Source: Pedosphaera sp.
GTDB lineage: Bacteria; Verrucomicrobiota; Verrucomicrobiia; Limisphaerales; Pedosphaeraceae
DNA: 12,935 bases
Direction of reading: 5' to 3'
Assembly (NCBI GenBank): GCA_028293465.1
Contig: JAQGOT010000003.1
Location: forward strand, 1-12,935
Under the pieces are notes generated by a model. It saw nothing but the letters and a program-made list of their open reading frames with translations, was not told where the DNA came from and did no database searches. Below, piece by piece: positions 1 to 8,187 of this stretch. A program made the position numbers and the translations under genes. Position 1 is the first letter of the stretch, and the number at the start of each line of letters is the position of its first letter.

Positions 1-241
1 CTCCGATTATGGCTTGAACCGGAAAGTGTTTATCTTTGACTCGTCGTCCTTTTCCTTTGGGGTTGCAATGGGGTTATTGCCCAGTTTCCTGCCAAACTGA
101 AACGCACGACGAATGCCAACGGGAACAGGACTTGAAGAATCGAACCCTTGAACAAATGCGCAGCGCGTTTAGGTTGCAATGAGGATGGTGGCCGGAAACC
201 ACCTTCCCCACCGAATGGCCAATTGGAAAGAACCGTGACTT
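1..241. other. Non-coding stretch upstream of the DUF5069-like gene
   Basis: I see no convincing gene here. Plus frame 2 is open from base 2 to a TGA at 98-100 (32 codons), so the tail of a gene starting upstream is possible, but the peptide is not recognisable. The short minus-strand ORF across 74-271 looks like a shadow. The nonamer GGTTGCAAT occurs twice (61-69 and 172-180), each followed by a purine-rich GRGG. A small inverted repeat GGTGG/CCACC (187-191 and 199-203) has a 7-base loop. No clear sigma70 promoter is visible. Confidence 0.5.
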
Positions 242-535
242 ATGAACGAGAGATTGGACGAAGTTAAGCAACAGGCCCGGGATCTACGCACCGAGGAGCC
301 CCGGTCCCCGGCGGAAGAACTCGGGGGCTTTGAACTCGCCGCCCGTTGCTTGGATAAGTGTCGGGCCTCGCTGGTGGGCTGGCAGGGTGAATACCAGTAT
401 GGCTGCCCGATGGATCAAGAGTTTCTCACCACGGCCGGGATCAACAAGGATGAGTTTCGCGACTTCGTTGCCACCGGCGCATCGGACGGCGAAGTCGATC
501 AATGGATCAGGTCGCATGCGCATGCCCAGGCTTGA
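242..535 (+). CDS. DUF5069-like small protein
   Basis: A 97-residue cytosolic-looking protein with no signal peptide or membrane segment. From memory it resembles the DUF5069 family: an N-terminal 'LR..EPRSPAEELGGF' block (about residues 16-31), then 'ARCLDKCRASL' and 'GEYQYGCPMDQEFL', and a C-terminal 'DGEVDQWI'. The family is common in Verrucomicrobia and Planctomycetes and has no known biochemical role. Members I recall are often about 110-150 residues, so this one is short at the C-terminus; the reading frame gives no sign of a frameshift restoring a conserved tail. The ATG at 242 follows GGAAAG at a spacing of about 11 bases. The next small gene begins 33 bases after the stop, so the two may be co-transcribed. 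Family assignment is by motif memory only. Confidence 0.72.
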   Translation: MNERLDEVKQQARDLRTEEPRSPAEELGGFELAARCLDKCRASLVGWQGEYQYGCPMDQEFLTTAGINKDEFRDFVATGASDGEVDQWIRSHAHAQA

Positions 536-568
536 GCGGTCGGTGCCTAATCAACGAAACGATCCGTC

Positions 569-766
569 ATGAAAGCATCATTTCAAGAGGCCGCATCGCT
601 TTTTCGGGAAAATGAGATGCAGTTCGGGGATGTCAAACAGGACAAGGAGAAAGCCAATTTGTATCGCGGCCTGGTGTTGTTGGCCGAGGGTTTGGCTCGA
701 CTGGACGCAAGGTTGGACCAATTGGAAGCCGCGCAGGTTGAGGTGGCCGAATCCACCACGGGTTAA
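569..766 (+). CDS. Small hypothetical protein with predicted coiled coil
   Basis: A 65-residue protein that I do not recognise. The N-terminal half is charged and amphipathic. The segment from about residue 35 to 60 ('LAEGLARLDARLDQLEAAQ') has leucines in heptad-like spacing and suggests a short coiled coil. There is no signal peptide, membrane segment or cysteine. It lies 33 bases downstream of the DUF5069-like gene on the same strand and ends 33 bases before the convergent stop of the hydrolase-like gene, so it fits an open slot with no competing gene. The Shine-Dalgarno is weak. The coding call rests on position, strand agreement and protein-like composition. Confidence 0.55.
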   Translation: MKASFQEAASLFRENEMQFGDVKQDKEKANLYRGLVLLAEGLARLDARLDQLEAAQVEVAESTTG

Positions 767-799
767 ACGTTAAGCGCGGTGAAGACCAGCTTGAAGCGG

Positions 800-2710
800 C
801 TAATTGGATTGTATCCAGTTGGTGTAAGCCCGCGGGCCGAAGTAAATATAGCCGCTGTTTTCGTTGGTGGTGCCCGAAAGCAGGCAATGGATCAGCCCGT
901 TACGTTCGACTTGAACGGTATGGAAAATCTTCTTTTCCGGATTTTGCTTTAAAACAAAGGAGATCCGGCCCGCGAGCGCGCTGAAGGTTTCAAACTCCTC
1001 ATTGGTCCGGTTGGCGAATTGGAATGCCTGGCCCAAATCCTGAATCATCTGATGACTCCGCCCCCAGGTGCCACCCGCCGCGCTGACGAAGTTCGTTCCG
1101 TTCAGCAAGGCCACCGCATCATTGTAAGCCAGCACGATCAGATGATGCTCGTCAGACGCGCGAAGCCAGTTCGCGAATTTGTCCCGGTGTCCTTGGCCTG
1201 CGTCGTACGCATAGTTGCTGTCCAGAAAAGCGATGCGCTCGACACCGTTGGGAATGCGCTCGACGCCGTTGAGATAACCGAAGATAAAACTTCCTCCGCC
1301 ACTATGGCCGCTCAAAGTGATCCGGATGTCGGCTGCCCTGAAAATGGCCTTGATGGAATTCACGACCTCAGGAATGCGCTGGGGCAGGTCAGCATGTTTC
1401 TCGCGCCAGGCAGGCCAGCTCTTTTGGGCCGCTTCCAAATACACAACGACGAGGTTGTAATCACTTAGCCGCTCGCGCAGAAACCGCGTTTGCGCGCCGA
1501 TGTGTTGGATGTCGTAATGCCAGTCATTGGTGCCCAACTGCCGGCCAATCGTCTGCTCGGTCGAGTTGCCGTTCGGCAAGGTATAGAAGACCAACTTCAA
1601 CGGCTTGTGGGCATCAAGGTCGGCGGGGGCGTTGAGGTGCACTTTGATCTCGGGCTCCAGGGTGTAGGAGAAGGTGCGTTCGTGAAATGGCCCATCGCGG
1701 AAGTCCGCGAGGGAGATGAGTTTGTTCGCAGGCGCTGTGGCAGCCGTGACCTGTGGCGGTAAGGCTGATTCGAAAGTGAGCGGGTAATGGGAGTTCGTGA
1801 AAGCGCCCTCATCGCTTAGCAGCGCGGCTAGCTTCGGATCGGCGAGAGTTTCTGGAATGGTCGCCGCCGCTCCATTCACGGTCACGGAGAGTTGGGCCAG
1901 CCGAATGCACTGGCTGTAATCCACCCAGGCTGCCGTATGGCCAAGGTATAGGGGTTGAATGGCCACGCCGTTGGTCTGGTGCCAACCGTAGATCGCAACC
2001 TTCCCGGGAGCCGTCGCCAGCCGTGGCGTAATCACCACGTCCTTTTTATGTCCGGCGACCAGGGCGCCCGGCGGATGGCTTTTCAATTGTTCCGCACGCT
2101 GGGCACGGAGGGTTGCGTTGTGAAGACCGAATATCTCGACCGAGGTCATGGCGGAACTGGGCGGAATGGGGGAGGGCGTCAGTTTAATCGCTGCGGCGGC
2201 ATAAATGTCATTTACCATTTTACGCGTCGGCAGATTGCAATGAAGCAGATCGGCGACTCGCTGCGCCAGCATCGGGGACATCGGCATCAGGAAATAATCC
2301 TCGTCGGAACCGATGGCCAGATAGTCTGGCGTCACATAATACGTTGCGGTGTTGGTCTTGCCATCTTGGCTGAATCGCGCGGTAACGGGTGCGAGCTTGC
2401 GCAGAAAGTCAGGGACATTGCCGGAGTTTACTTGGCTGAAGATTTTTTCTTCGCGTTCGGAGCGTTCAAGCCCGGTGATGGTCTTCGCGAATTCACTTCC
2501 CGTGGGTGCGTTGGTGCCACGCGGGGGAAGGCTCAGCGTCTGCGCAGAAACGCCATGGCCGATCAACACCAGCAAAACCGTCGGCAACCACGCGGCCCCA
2601 ACCCGTAGCCAACCCTGCCGCTTCAACCATGCTCGGGCCGGGAAAAGCCCCGCCCCGGCAACTCCTCGAAATGGTAGGAGACGACGTAAGGAGAGTCTAA
2701 CTTTTCCCAT
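800..2710 (-). CDS. Secreted or anchored two-domain protein with alpha/beta-hydrolase-like C-terminus
   Basis: A protein of 636 residues from the ATG at 2710. A basic N-terminus and a hydrophobic segment at about residues 37-56, ending 'GHGVSA', indicate export or anchoring. Residues about 120-275 form a distinct conserved-looking module ('YYVTPDYLAIGSDEDYF', 'PSPIPPSSAMTSVEIF', 'GALVAGHKKDVVI', 'KVAIYGWH', 'WVDYSQCIRL'); I recall similar hypothetical proteins but no function. Residues about 340-636 resemble an alpha/beta hydrolase: 'SGHSGGG' (467-473) is a nucleophile elbow with Ser470 as candidate nucleophile, D497 in 'AFLDSNY' a possible acid and H608 in 'GLIHCLL' a possible base. The start is uncertain. 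An AGGAGG lies at 2762-2757, 46 bases upstream of the ATG and 7 bases before an in-frame CTG; another in-frame ATG at 2815 begins 7 bases after the metG stop. An esterase or peptidase role is inference. Confidence 0.78.
   Translation of the reverse strand: MGKVRLSLRRLLPFRGVAGAGLFPARAWLKRQGWLRVGAAWLPTVLLVLIGHGVSAQTLSLPPRGTNAPTGSEFAKTITGLERSEREEKIFSQVNSGNVPDFLRKLAPVTARFSQDGKTNTATYYVTPDYLAIGSDEDYFLMPMSPMLAQRVADLLHCNLPTRKMVNDIYAAAAIKLTPSPIPPSSAMTSVEIFGLHNATLRAQRAEQLKSHPPGALVAGHKKDVVITPRLATAPGKVAIYGWHQTNGVAIQPLYLGHTAAWVDYSQCIRLAQLSVTVNGAAATIPETLADPKLAALLSDEGAFTNSHYPLTFESALPPQVTAATAPANKLISLADFRDGPFHERTFSYTLEPEIKVHLNAPADLDAHKPLKLVFYTLPNGNSTEQTIGRQLGTNDWHYDIQHIGAQTRFLRERLSDYNLVVVYLEAAQKSWPAWREKHADLPQRIPEVVNSIKAIFRAADIRITLSGHSGGGSFIFGYLNGVERIPNGVERIAFLDSNYAYDAGQGHRDKFANWLRASDEHHLIVLAYNDAVALLNGTNFVSAAGGTWGRSHQMIQDLGQAFQFANRTNEEFETFSALAGRISFVLKQNPEKKIFHTVQVERNGLIHCLLSGTTNENSGYIYFGPRAYTNWIQSN
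1233..1274 (-). repeat. 21-bp imperfect tandem repeat inside the hydrolase-like gene
   Basis: Two adjacent 21-bp units differ at about three positions and encode LNGVERI followed by PNGVERI (about residues 480-493), just after the nucleophile elbow. The repeat keeps the reading frame. It may be a recent duplication or coincidental codon similarity at a naturally similar sequence. Confidence 0.6.
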
Positions 2711-2822
2711 AAACGCCCGGTAGGTTCTAGCCCCCCGCAAACGGGCCAGGCCGTTACCTCCTCGCCTGCCGGAAAAAGGTTTGTTTGCGGCACCGCCTTT
2801 GCAAGCCGCAATCATCGCGTGC

Positions 2823-4388
2823 TCAAGCTGTCGGTTTGTCCTTGCGGGGGAACAACGCCGCCGGTTCCCCGATGCTGCTGCCTTCAGTCAACCCGCCCCA
2901 CGCCGCCTGCGAAAAATTTTCCGGCGAGCCCGTCAGCCCAAGCTGCGCGTAAATCTTCTCTGTGGTGCTAGGTATGAAAGGCCAAAGCAACACCGCGAGC
3001 ACGCGGCAAACCTCCGCCAGATTATACAACACCTCGTCGAGACGCTTGGCTTGCGCCGGATCCTTCGCCAGTCGAAACGGCGCGGTCCGGTCCACGTACT
3101 GGTTCGCGTGGGTGACGAGCGTCCAGATGCTGAGGAGCGCGGCCTGGAGTTGGTTTTGCTCCAGATGCGCCCGGGTTTCGGCTATCACCCTAGCGGTCTC
3201 CGCTGCCAATTCATCGGAACGTTGCGGGACGACGCCGTTGCGGTAGCGCTTGAGCATGGAGAGCGAGCGGTTGACCAGATTGCCCAAGCCGTTCGCCAAC
3301 TCGGCCTGATAGCGGGATTGGAAACCGGCGTCCGTCCAATTGCCGTCAGGCCCGATGGCCAACTCGCGTACCACGTAGAAGCGGAAAGCGTCGATGCCCC
3401 ATTCATTGATGACGGCAATGGGATCAACGACATTGCCGGTGGTCTTGCTCAGTTTCTCCCCTTCCTTCTGCCACCAGCCATGCACGAGGATTTGCTTGGG
3501 CTGCGGGAGGCCCATGGCTTTGAGCATGATGGGCCAATAAACCGCGTGGAACTTCAAGATGTCCTTGCCGATGACATGGACGTCGGCCGGCCAAAGTTCC
3601 TTTGGCGCGGGCGCGGCGGGCAGGGGAGTGTTCAGCGCCGAGTTCACCGCCGGGTCACCCTGAGCCGCCGGGATGGTGATGTAGTTGACCAGCGCGTCGA
3701 ACCAGACGTAGGTGACGAAATTGGGATCGAACGGCACGGGGATGCCCCAGTTCAAGCGGCTCGCGGGTCGCGTGATGCAGAGGTCTTCCAGGGTGTTGTT
3801 CTTCAGGAAACCGAGCACCTCGTTGCGCCGGTAATCGGGCTGGATGAATCCCGGATTCTGCTCGATGTAACCAATCAGCCATTCTTGTTGGTCCTTGAGC
3901 TTGAAATAATAATTCTCCTCCAGGAGTTCCGTTACTTCCCCGTATTGCGCCGGGAAGGTGCCGCCGGGCAAGCGGTCCTTTTCGGTCAAAAACGTTTCCT
4001 CCTTGGTGGAGTAGAAACCCTTGTAGGCATCCTTGTAAAAGTGGCCGGCCGCGTGGAGCTTCGAGAGAATCGCCTGGACGACTTGTTTGTGTCGCGGTTC
4101 GGTAGTGCGGACAAAATCATCTAGGGTGAGTTCGAGCGCAGTGGCGAGCGACTTCCAAACGACGGAAAGCTCGTCGCAATACACTTGCGGGCTTTTGTTT
4201 TGACCTTGAGCGGCCTGTTGGACCTTCTGGCCATGCTCATCCAGACCGGTCAGGAAGAAAACCTCGGCACCCAGGCTGCGGCGGGCGCGGGCGATGACGT
4301 CGGCGATGACTTTCTCGTACGCGTGGCCGACATGCGGCTCGCCGTTGACGTAATCGATTGCGGTCGTGATGTAAAAGCACTTGCTCAT
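2823..4388 (-). CDS. metG: Methionyl-tRNA synthetase
   Basis: A class I aminoacyl-tRNA synthetase that activates methionine with ATP and charges tRNA(Met), supplying both initiation and elongation. The 521-residue protein starts at 'MSKCFYITTAIDYVNGEPH'. The HIGH-type signature is HVGH (19-22), 'TGLDEHGQ' follows at 47-54, and the KMSKS-type loop is 'EKLSKT' (311-316). 'VTYVWFDALVNY' and the C-terminal helical anticodon-binding part ('YVDRTAPF', 431-438) are also in place. The connective-peptide knuckle, often CxxC, reads 'GFYSTKEETF' (124-133), so zinc-binding cysteines are absent. There is no C-terminal OB-fold tRNA-binding extension. The upstream in-frame extension to 4463 does not look conserved, so I place the start at 4388. 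No Shine-Dalgarno precedes it; the leader instead carries CCTCCTCC about 14 bases upstream. The hydrolase-like gene follows on the same strand. Confidence 0.97.
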   Translation of the reverse strand: MSKCFYITTAIDYVNGEPHVGHAYEKVIADVIARARRSLGAEVFFLTGLDEHGQKVQQAAQGQNKSPQVYCDELSVVWKSLATALELTLDDFVRTTEPRHKQVVQAILSKLHAAGHFYKDAYKGFYSTKEETFLTEKDRLPGGTFPAQYGEVTELLEENYYFKLKDQQEWLIGYIEQNPGFIQPDYRRNEVLGFLKNNTLEDLCITRPASRLNWGIPVPFDPNFVTYVWFDALVNYITIPAAQGDPAVNSALNTPLPAAPAPKELWPADVHVIGKDILKFHAVYWPIMLKAMGLPQPKQILVHGWWQKEGEKLSKTTGNVVDPIAVINEWGIDAFRFYVVRELAIGPDGNWTDAGFQSRYQAELANGLGNLVNRSLSMLKRYRNGVVPQRSDELAAETARVIAETRAHLEQNQLQAALLSIWTLVTHANQYVDRTAPFRLAKDPAQAKRLDEVLYNLAEVCRVLAVLLWPFIPSTTEKIYAQLGLTGSPENFSQAAWGGLTEGSSIGEPAALFPRKDKPTA

Positions 4389-4567
4389 GTAGACGTAGTT
4401 TGGAGGAGGAACAGCGGATTGGCAACTCTGGCGATTCCAATCAAGCGGGGCACGGAAGATCAAGGCAGGGCGCGAATCGTTATAGTTGCAACCAAGCCTG
4501 ATGTGGCGGGTCGGATCGGCGCGAATCCAAGCCCAACTGCCGCGGTGGTTCGCCCAAAACGCGTCGA
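4389..4567. other. Intergenic region upstream of metG
   Basis: These 179 bp separate the DUF1501 stop from the metG start. On the minus strand there is a GGTTGCAA octamer (4486-4493) directly followed by CTATAAC, which could contain a -10-like element, but no properly spaced -35 is visible. I see no clear terminator for the DUF1501 gene. Confidence 0.35.
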
Positions 4568-5971
4568 TCAGGCGATGATTTCCCTGATTGGGCCGCCTTC
4601 CTCGACCAGGCGCATCGTTCTTCCCAGGGCCTGCACTTCCATCTTTTTATGGCTGAGGCCGAGTTGCTGCAGGATCGTGGCGTGCAGGTCGCTGTAATAA
4701 TGCGGTGAATCCACCGCCTTGTATCCAACCTCGTCCGTGCCGCCATGAACGACCCCGCCTTTGATGCCCCCGCCCGCCAACCATGACGTGTAACCTTTCG
4801 GATTATGATCGCGGCCGGTGGTGTTCTGGGACCACGGCGTGCGCCCAAATTCGCTCGTCCACACCACCAGCGTTTCATCCAGCATCCCGCGTTGTTTCAA
4901 ATCCTTGATCAATCCGGCGATCGGCTTGTCCGTCGCCCGGCAAAGTGGCGCATGCGATTTCATGTCGCCATGCGAATCCCACGCGCCGTTGCCGCCGCCG
5001 GCATGACAAATCTGGATGAAACGAACCCCTCTCTCGGCCAACCGGCGGGCGAGCAAAAGTTGTTTGCCGAATTCTTCCGTCTCTTTTTCATCGATGCCGT
5101 ACAGGGCCTTCACATGATCGGTTTCGTTGGCCATATCCACCGCTTCGGGCGCGGAAAGCTGCATGCGCGCGGCCAGTTCGTAAGCCTTCGCCCGGGCCTG
5201 GATGTCCGAATTGATCGCATACCGCTCGCGAAATTCCTGATTCATCGTTTGCAACAACTGCATTTGGCGGTCCCGTTCGGCGCTCGACCCGCCCTGGGGC
5301 GGATAAAGATTGGGGATCGGCGTTTCGCCCGCTTGGAATGGCGTCGCAGCCACGGACGCACCGAGATAGCCGCCGGTCAACTGCACCGGCGAGGATGGAC
5401 GTCCCAGATTCACAAACGTTGGCAGGTTTTTGTTGGCGCTTCCCAACGCATACGAAACCCAGCTCCCGAAGGTCGGATGATCAAATTGCCGCCCGCGATG
5501 GCCGGTGGAGGTTTCGATGACCGCTGGAAAATGATTTCCTTCGTGGCACCACATCGAGCGGACCACCGCGATGTCGTCGATCACGCCGCCGACGTGCGGA
5601 AACCAATCCGAGACGGGAATGCCCGACTCTCCGTAACGAGTGAACGTGCGCAGGCACGGAATGACCGGGCGCTTCATCGCCGCCAGATTGTCCCCAAAGC
5701 CGATCGCATCAATGAATTTCCCCGCCCATTTGTTGTCCTTGGGGTCGAACGTGTCGATATGGCTGACCCCGCCGCACATAAAGAGAAAAATGACCGACTT
5801 GGCCCTCGGGGGATAATGCGGACCAACAATCGTGTTCGGATTTTCGGCCGCCTCCGCCCACATCCCGCCGAGCGCGAGGCCCAGGAAGCCGCCGCCAATC
5901 TGATGAATGAAATCGCGCCGCGCGTAGCGCCGGCAGGGATAAATATCGGAAGGCTTCGCGCTATCTGACAT
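4568..5971 (-). CDS. DUF1501 family exported protein
   Basis: A 467-residue protein of the DUF1501 family, abundant in Planctomycetes and Verrucomicrobia and distantly related to the sulfatase/alkaline-phosphatase fold; its biochemical role is not established. A Tat-like signal is visible: 'ARRDFIHQIGGGFLGLALGG' at residues 17-36. Family motifs follow: 'FLFMCGGVSHIDTFDPK' at about 62-78, 'RGVRFIQICHAGG' in the middle, and 'VVWTSEFGRTPW', 'GRDHNP', 'HGGTDEVGYKA' and 'DLHATILQQLGL' towards the C-terminus. Asp, His and Arg residues in these blocks are candidate metal or phosphate ligands by analogy with sulfatases. An alternative ATG lies 12 bases upstream at 5983. From 5971 the gene overlaps the end of the DUF1549/1553 gene by 11 bases, which points to translational coupling and a shared function. 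Confidence 0.93.
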   Translation of the reverse strand: MSDSAKPSDIYPCRRYARRDFIHQIGGGFLGLALGGMWAEAAENPNTIVGPHYPPRAKSVIFLFMCGGVSHIDTFDPKDNKWAGKFIDAIGFGDNLAAMKRPVIPCLRTFTRYGESGIPVSDWFPHVGGVIDDIAVVRSMWCHEGNHFPAVIETSTGHRGRQFDHPTFGSWVSYALGSANKNLPTFVNLGRPSSPVQLTGGYLGASVAATPFQAGETPIPNLYPPQGGSSAERDRQMQLLQTMNQEFRERYAINSDIQARAKAYELAARMQLSAPEAVDMANETDHVKALYGIDEKETEEFGKQLLLARRLAERGVRFIQICHAGGGNGAWDSHGDMKSHAPLCRATDKPIAGLIKDLKQRGMLDETLVVWTSEFGRTPWSQNTTGRDHNPKGYTSWLAGGGIKGGVVHGGTDEVGYKAVDSPHYYSDLHATILQQLGLSHKKMEVQALGRTMRLVEEGGPIREIIA

Positions 5972-8144
5972 AGGTAAATTCATCCAGATTAAACAGCAGC
6001 CACGAAAGCTGCTTCAGCCGGGTGGCATCATTCTCAACATACGCCAGCGCTTTTTGCTTTTCCGCCGACGATGGTGGCCGCGAGAGGGCGAGCTGATACG
6101 CGAGCTCGACCGCCGACGGCAGATCGCCGTTGGATTCCTTTTGCAGCCGGGCGCTCATTTCAGCGCACGCTTGGTCAATGTCGGGGCTGTTCATCAAAAA
6201 CAGCGCCTGCGGCGCCGTGACCGTTTGCGTGCGCATGGGGCAGGGGGCGCGCCCGTCGTCCACATCAAACGCCTGCAGAAATGTCGGCGTTATATCGCGG
6301 CTGGCGGAATATCCACGAGCCATGTAGGCCCCGCGCCGTTTCACCTTTGCGTCGCCCTCATTTGCGAATTCGCCGCGGCGACGCTTCCCGCCGCTGCTGC
6401 TGCCTTCACGCACGTTGAAGGATGGCCCGCCCACTTTCAAATCCAGGTCGCCCGCCGCCGCGTGCATCGAGTCCCAGATCGGTTCGGCTTCCAAACGTTG
6501 CAGCCGAAAATGCCAGAGAGCGCTGTCGCCGGGATCGATCCTTTGGCTCTCCCCAAATTCGCCGCCCGCTTCCGATGCCCGCTTATAGGCGTCGGAGGTC
6601 ACCATTAGCCGGTGCATTTGCTTCATGCTGAATCCGCGTTGTACAAACTCCGAAGCGAGCCAATCGAGCAGGGCCGGATTCGCCGGCTTGCCGCCCAATT
6701 CGCCGAAGTCGCTCGCGCTCTTCAACAAGCCTTCGCCGAAATGCCATTGCCACAAACGGTTCACCGCCACCCTCGCGAAGAGCGGATTTTCCGGCGCCGT
6801 CAGCCAATCCGCAAACGCCTCAATGCGCCCATCCCGAAAATCCAGATCTCCGGTCGAGAAGGGCCAGCCGGGTTTCACTTCATGGTCCTTTTGCGGACGC
6901 ATCGGATCACCGCTCGTAAGAATGTAACTCTTCTCCTGTTCGCGCAGGCGGTCCACCTCCACGGTGTAGAACGCGGGCAAGACTGGCTCGCTGCGGACCT
7001 TTTCTCCCGGCGTCTCCCCCTTCAATTGTCGGTCCAATTCCTTGTATTGCTTGCGCACTTCCTCCGGCATGATTTCCGTGAACTTCTCGTCGTCAATGCG
7101 CAGAATCGGGAAATAATCGTCCGCGATTGTTTGCTCCGCGACCGTCCGCTGCTTTTCCGGTTTGCGGATGATCGACTGCACCTCGGCCGGCAGCATCAAC
7201 ACGCGTTCCTCGTAAAGTTTCTCCTTGTACGGGGCGATCAAAGCATTGAGCGCCTTTTCCAGCGGGGCGCGCTTTTTTTCCGCTTCCGCAATCGCCTTCC
7301 CGCCCGCCATCAGCTCCGCCGCGCTCGCCAGCGTGATCTTGCGCAGAACCAGCGGATCAAACAGCGCCTTCATCGAATAATAATCCTTTTGCGAAATCGG
7401 GTCATACATGTGGTCATGACATTTGGCGCAGCCAACGGTCATGCCCATGAACGCCGTCGAGACCGTGTCCACCGCGGAAATCGCGAGGTCTTGTGGATCC
7501 TCGCCCGTGCCCCGCGCCAGCAAACCGAGGGCGAACTGATCGCCCGGCCGCGGCTCTTTCCGGGAACGAACTCCGACCGCCGCCATTTGGGTGCGCTCGT
7601 TCGCGCGCCGCCCGGTCAACTGGATTTGCACAAACTGATCATACGGCAGATCGTCGTGCAGTGCGTTGATGACCCAATCACTCCATAAATGGATTCCCGG
7701 TGCCGCCGTCATCCGTTCGTCCGCATCCGCGTAGCGCAACACGTCCAGCCAATGCCGCGCGTAACGAACCGCGTGCTGTTCATCCGCCAGGAGTTGATCG
7801 ACCACCTTTTCGTAGGCATCCGCCGAGTCGTCCGCCAAAAACGCCGCCTGCTCCGCCGGCGAGGGCGGAATGCCCGTCAGGTCCAGGTGAACGCGGCGCA
7901 GCAGCGCTAATTTATCCGCGGCGCAAACCGGTTTGAGTCCGCGATTCTTGAGTTCCGCATTGATGAAACGATCAATCGGGTTGCATTCGGCCCCCTCCGG
8001 CAACGCGGGCCGCACCACGGGTTTCAAAGACCACCAAACCTCGCGCTTGGACTTATCGGTTTGCGTGTCGCCCTTGACGGGCAAAAGGGAAGCGCAAAGA
8101 CAAATCATCCAGAGCAACGCATGGTCTGGAATTCTTCGAATCAC
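5961..8144 (-). CDS. DUF1549/DUF1553 domain exported protein
   Basis: A planctomycete/verrucomicrobial protein with an N-terminal DUF1549 and a C-terminal DUF1553 (PSD1) domain; the activity of the family is not established. Numbered from the GTG at 8144 (727 residues): a hydrophobic signal-like segment at about 9-25; DUF1549 from about 55 to 260 with 'NPIDRFINAEL', 'LLRRVHLDLTGIPP' and 'ARHWLDVLRYADAD'; a CxxCH motif (CAKCH, 239-243) within 'TVGCAKCHDHMYDPI', a possible haem or metal site; a charged linker; DUF1553 from about 440 with 'NPLFARVAVNRLWQWHFG', 'MVTSDAY' and the final 'FNLDEFTYVR'. There is no separate N-terminal cytochrome c domain as found in many larger relatives. Start choice: the frame opens with TTG at 8180; the GTG at 8144, preceded by AAAAGG, gives a more normal signal peptide, and an ATG at 8108 is also possible. 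DUF1501 follows with overlap. Confidence 0.93.
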   Translation of the reverse strand: MIRRIPDHALLWMICLCASLLPVKGDTQTDKSKREVWWSLKPVVRPALPEGAECNPIDRFINAELKNRGLKPVCAADKLALLRRVHLDLTGIPPSPAEQAAFLADDSADAYEKVVDQLLADEQHAVRYARHWLDVLRYADADERMTAAPGIHLWSDWVINALHDDLPYDQFVQIQLTGRRANERTQMAAVGVRSRKEPRPGDQFALGLLARGTGEDPQDLAISAVDTVSTAFMGMTVGCAKCHDHMYDPISQKDYYSMKALFDPLVLRKITLASAAELMAGGKAIAEAEKKRAPLEKALNALIAPYKEKLYEERVLMLPAEVQSIIRKPEKQRTVAEQTIADDYFPILRIDDEKFTEIMPEEVRKQYKELDRQLKGETPGEKVRSEPVLPAFYTVEVDRLREQEKSYILTSGDPMRPQKDHEVKPGWPFSTGDLDFRDGRIEAFADWLTAPENPLFARVAVNRLWQWHFGEGLLKSASDFGELGGKPANPALLDWLASEFVQRGFSMKQMHRLMVTSDAYKRASEAGGEFGESQRIDPGDSALWHFRLQRLEAEPIWDSMHAAAGDLDLKVGGPSFNVREGSSSGGKRRRGEFANEGDAKVKRRGAYMARGYSASRDITPTFLQAFDVDDGRAPCPMRTQTVTAPQALFLMNSPDIDQACAEMSARLQKESNGDLPSAVELAYQLALSRPPSSAEKQKALAYVENDATRLKQLSWLLFNLDEFTYVR

Positions 8145-8187
8145 ACCTTTTCTTTTGCCACCGATGACCAAAACGGTCAATCACGAT

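Noticed and set aside
130..160. tRNA T-arm-like GGTTCGATTC on the minus strand
   Set aside because: The flanking bases do not form the five-pair T stem, no acceptor or CCA follows, and no other tRNA arms are present.
1955..2608. Plus-strand open frame of 217 codons antisense to the hydrolase-like gene
   Set aside because: Low-complexity Gly/Arg-rich shadow of a gene with clear motifs on the opposite strand.
2781..4124. Long plus-strand open frame (447 codons) antisense to metG
   Set aside because: The product has no recognisable domain and an Arg/His/Glu-rich composition typical of antisense frames in GC-rich genes; metG on the other strand is unambiguous.
4805..5968. Plus-strand open frame of 387 codons antisense to the DUF1501 gene
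   Set aside because: Arg- and His-rich shadow with no domain; the DUF1501 motifs on the minus strand are clear.
6612..7688. Plus-strand open frame of 358 codons antisense to the DUF1549/1553 gene
   Set aside because: Same antisense composition bias, no domain, no plausible ribosome-binding context.
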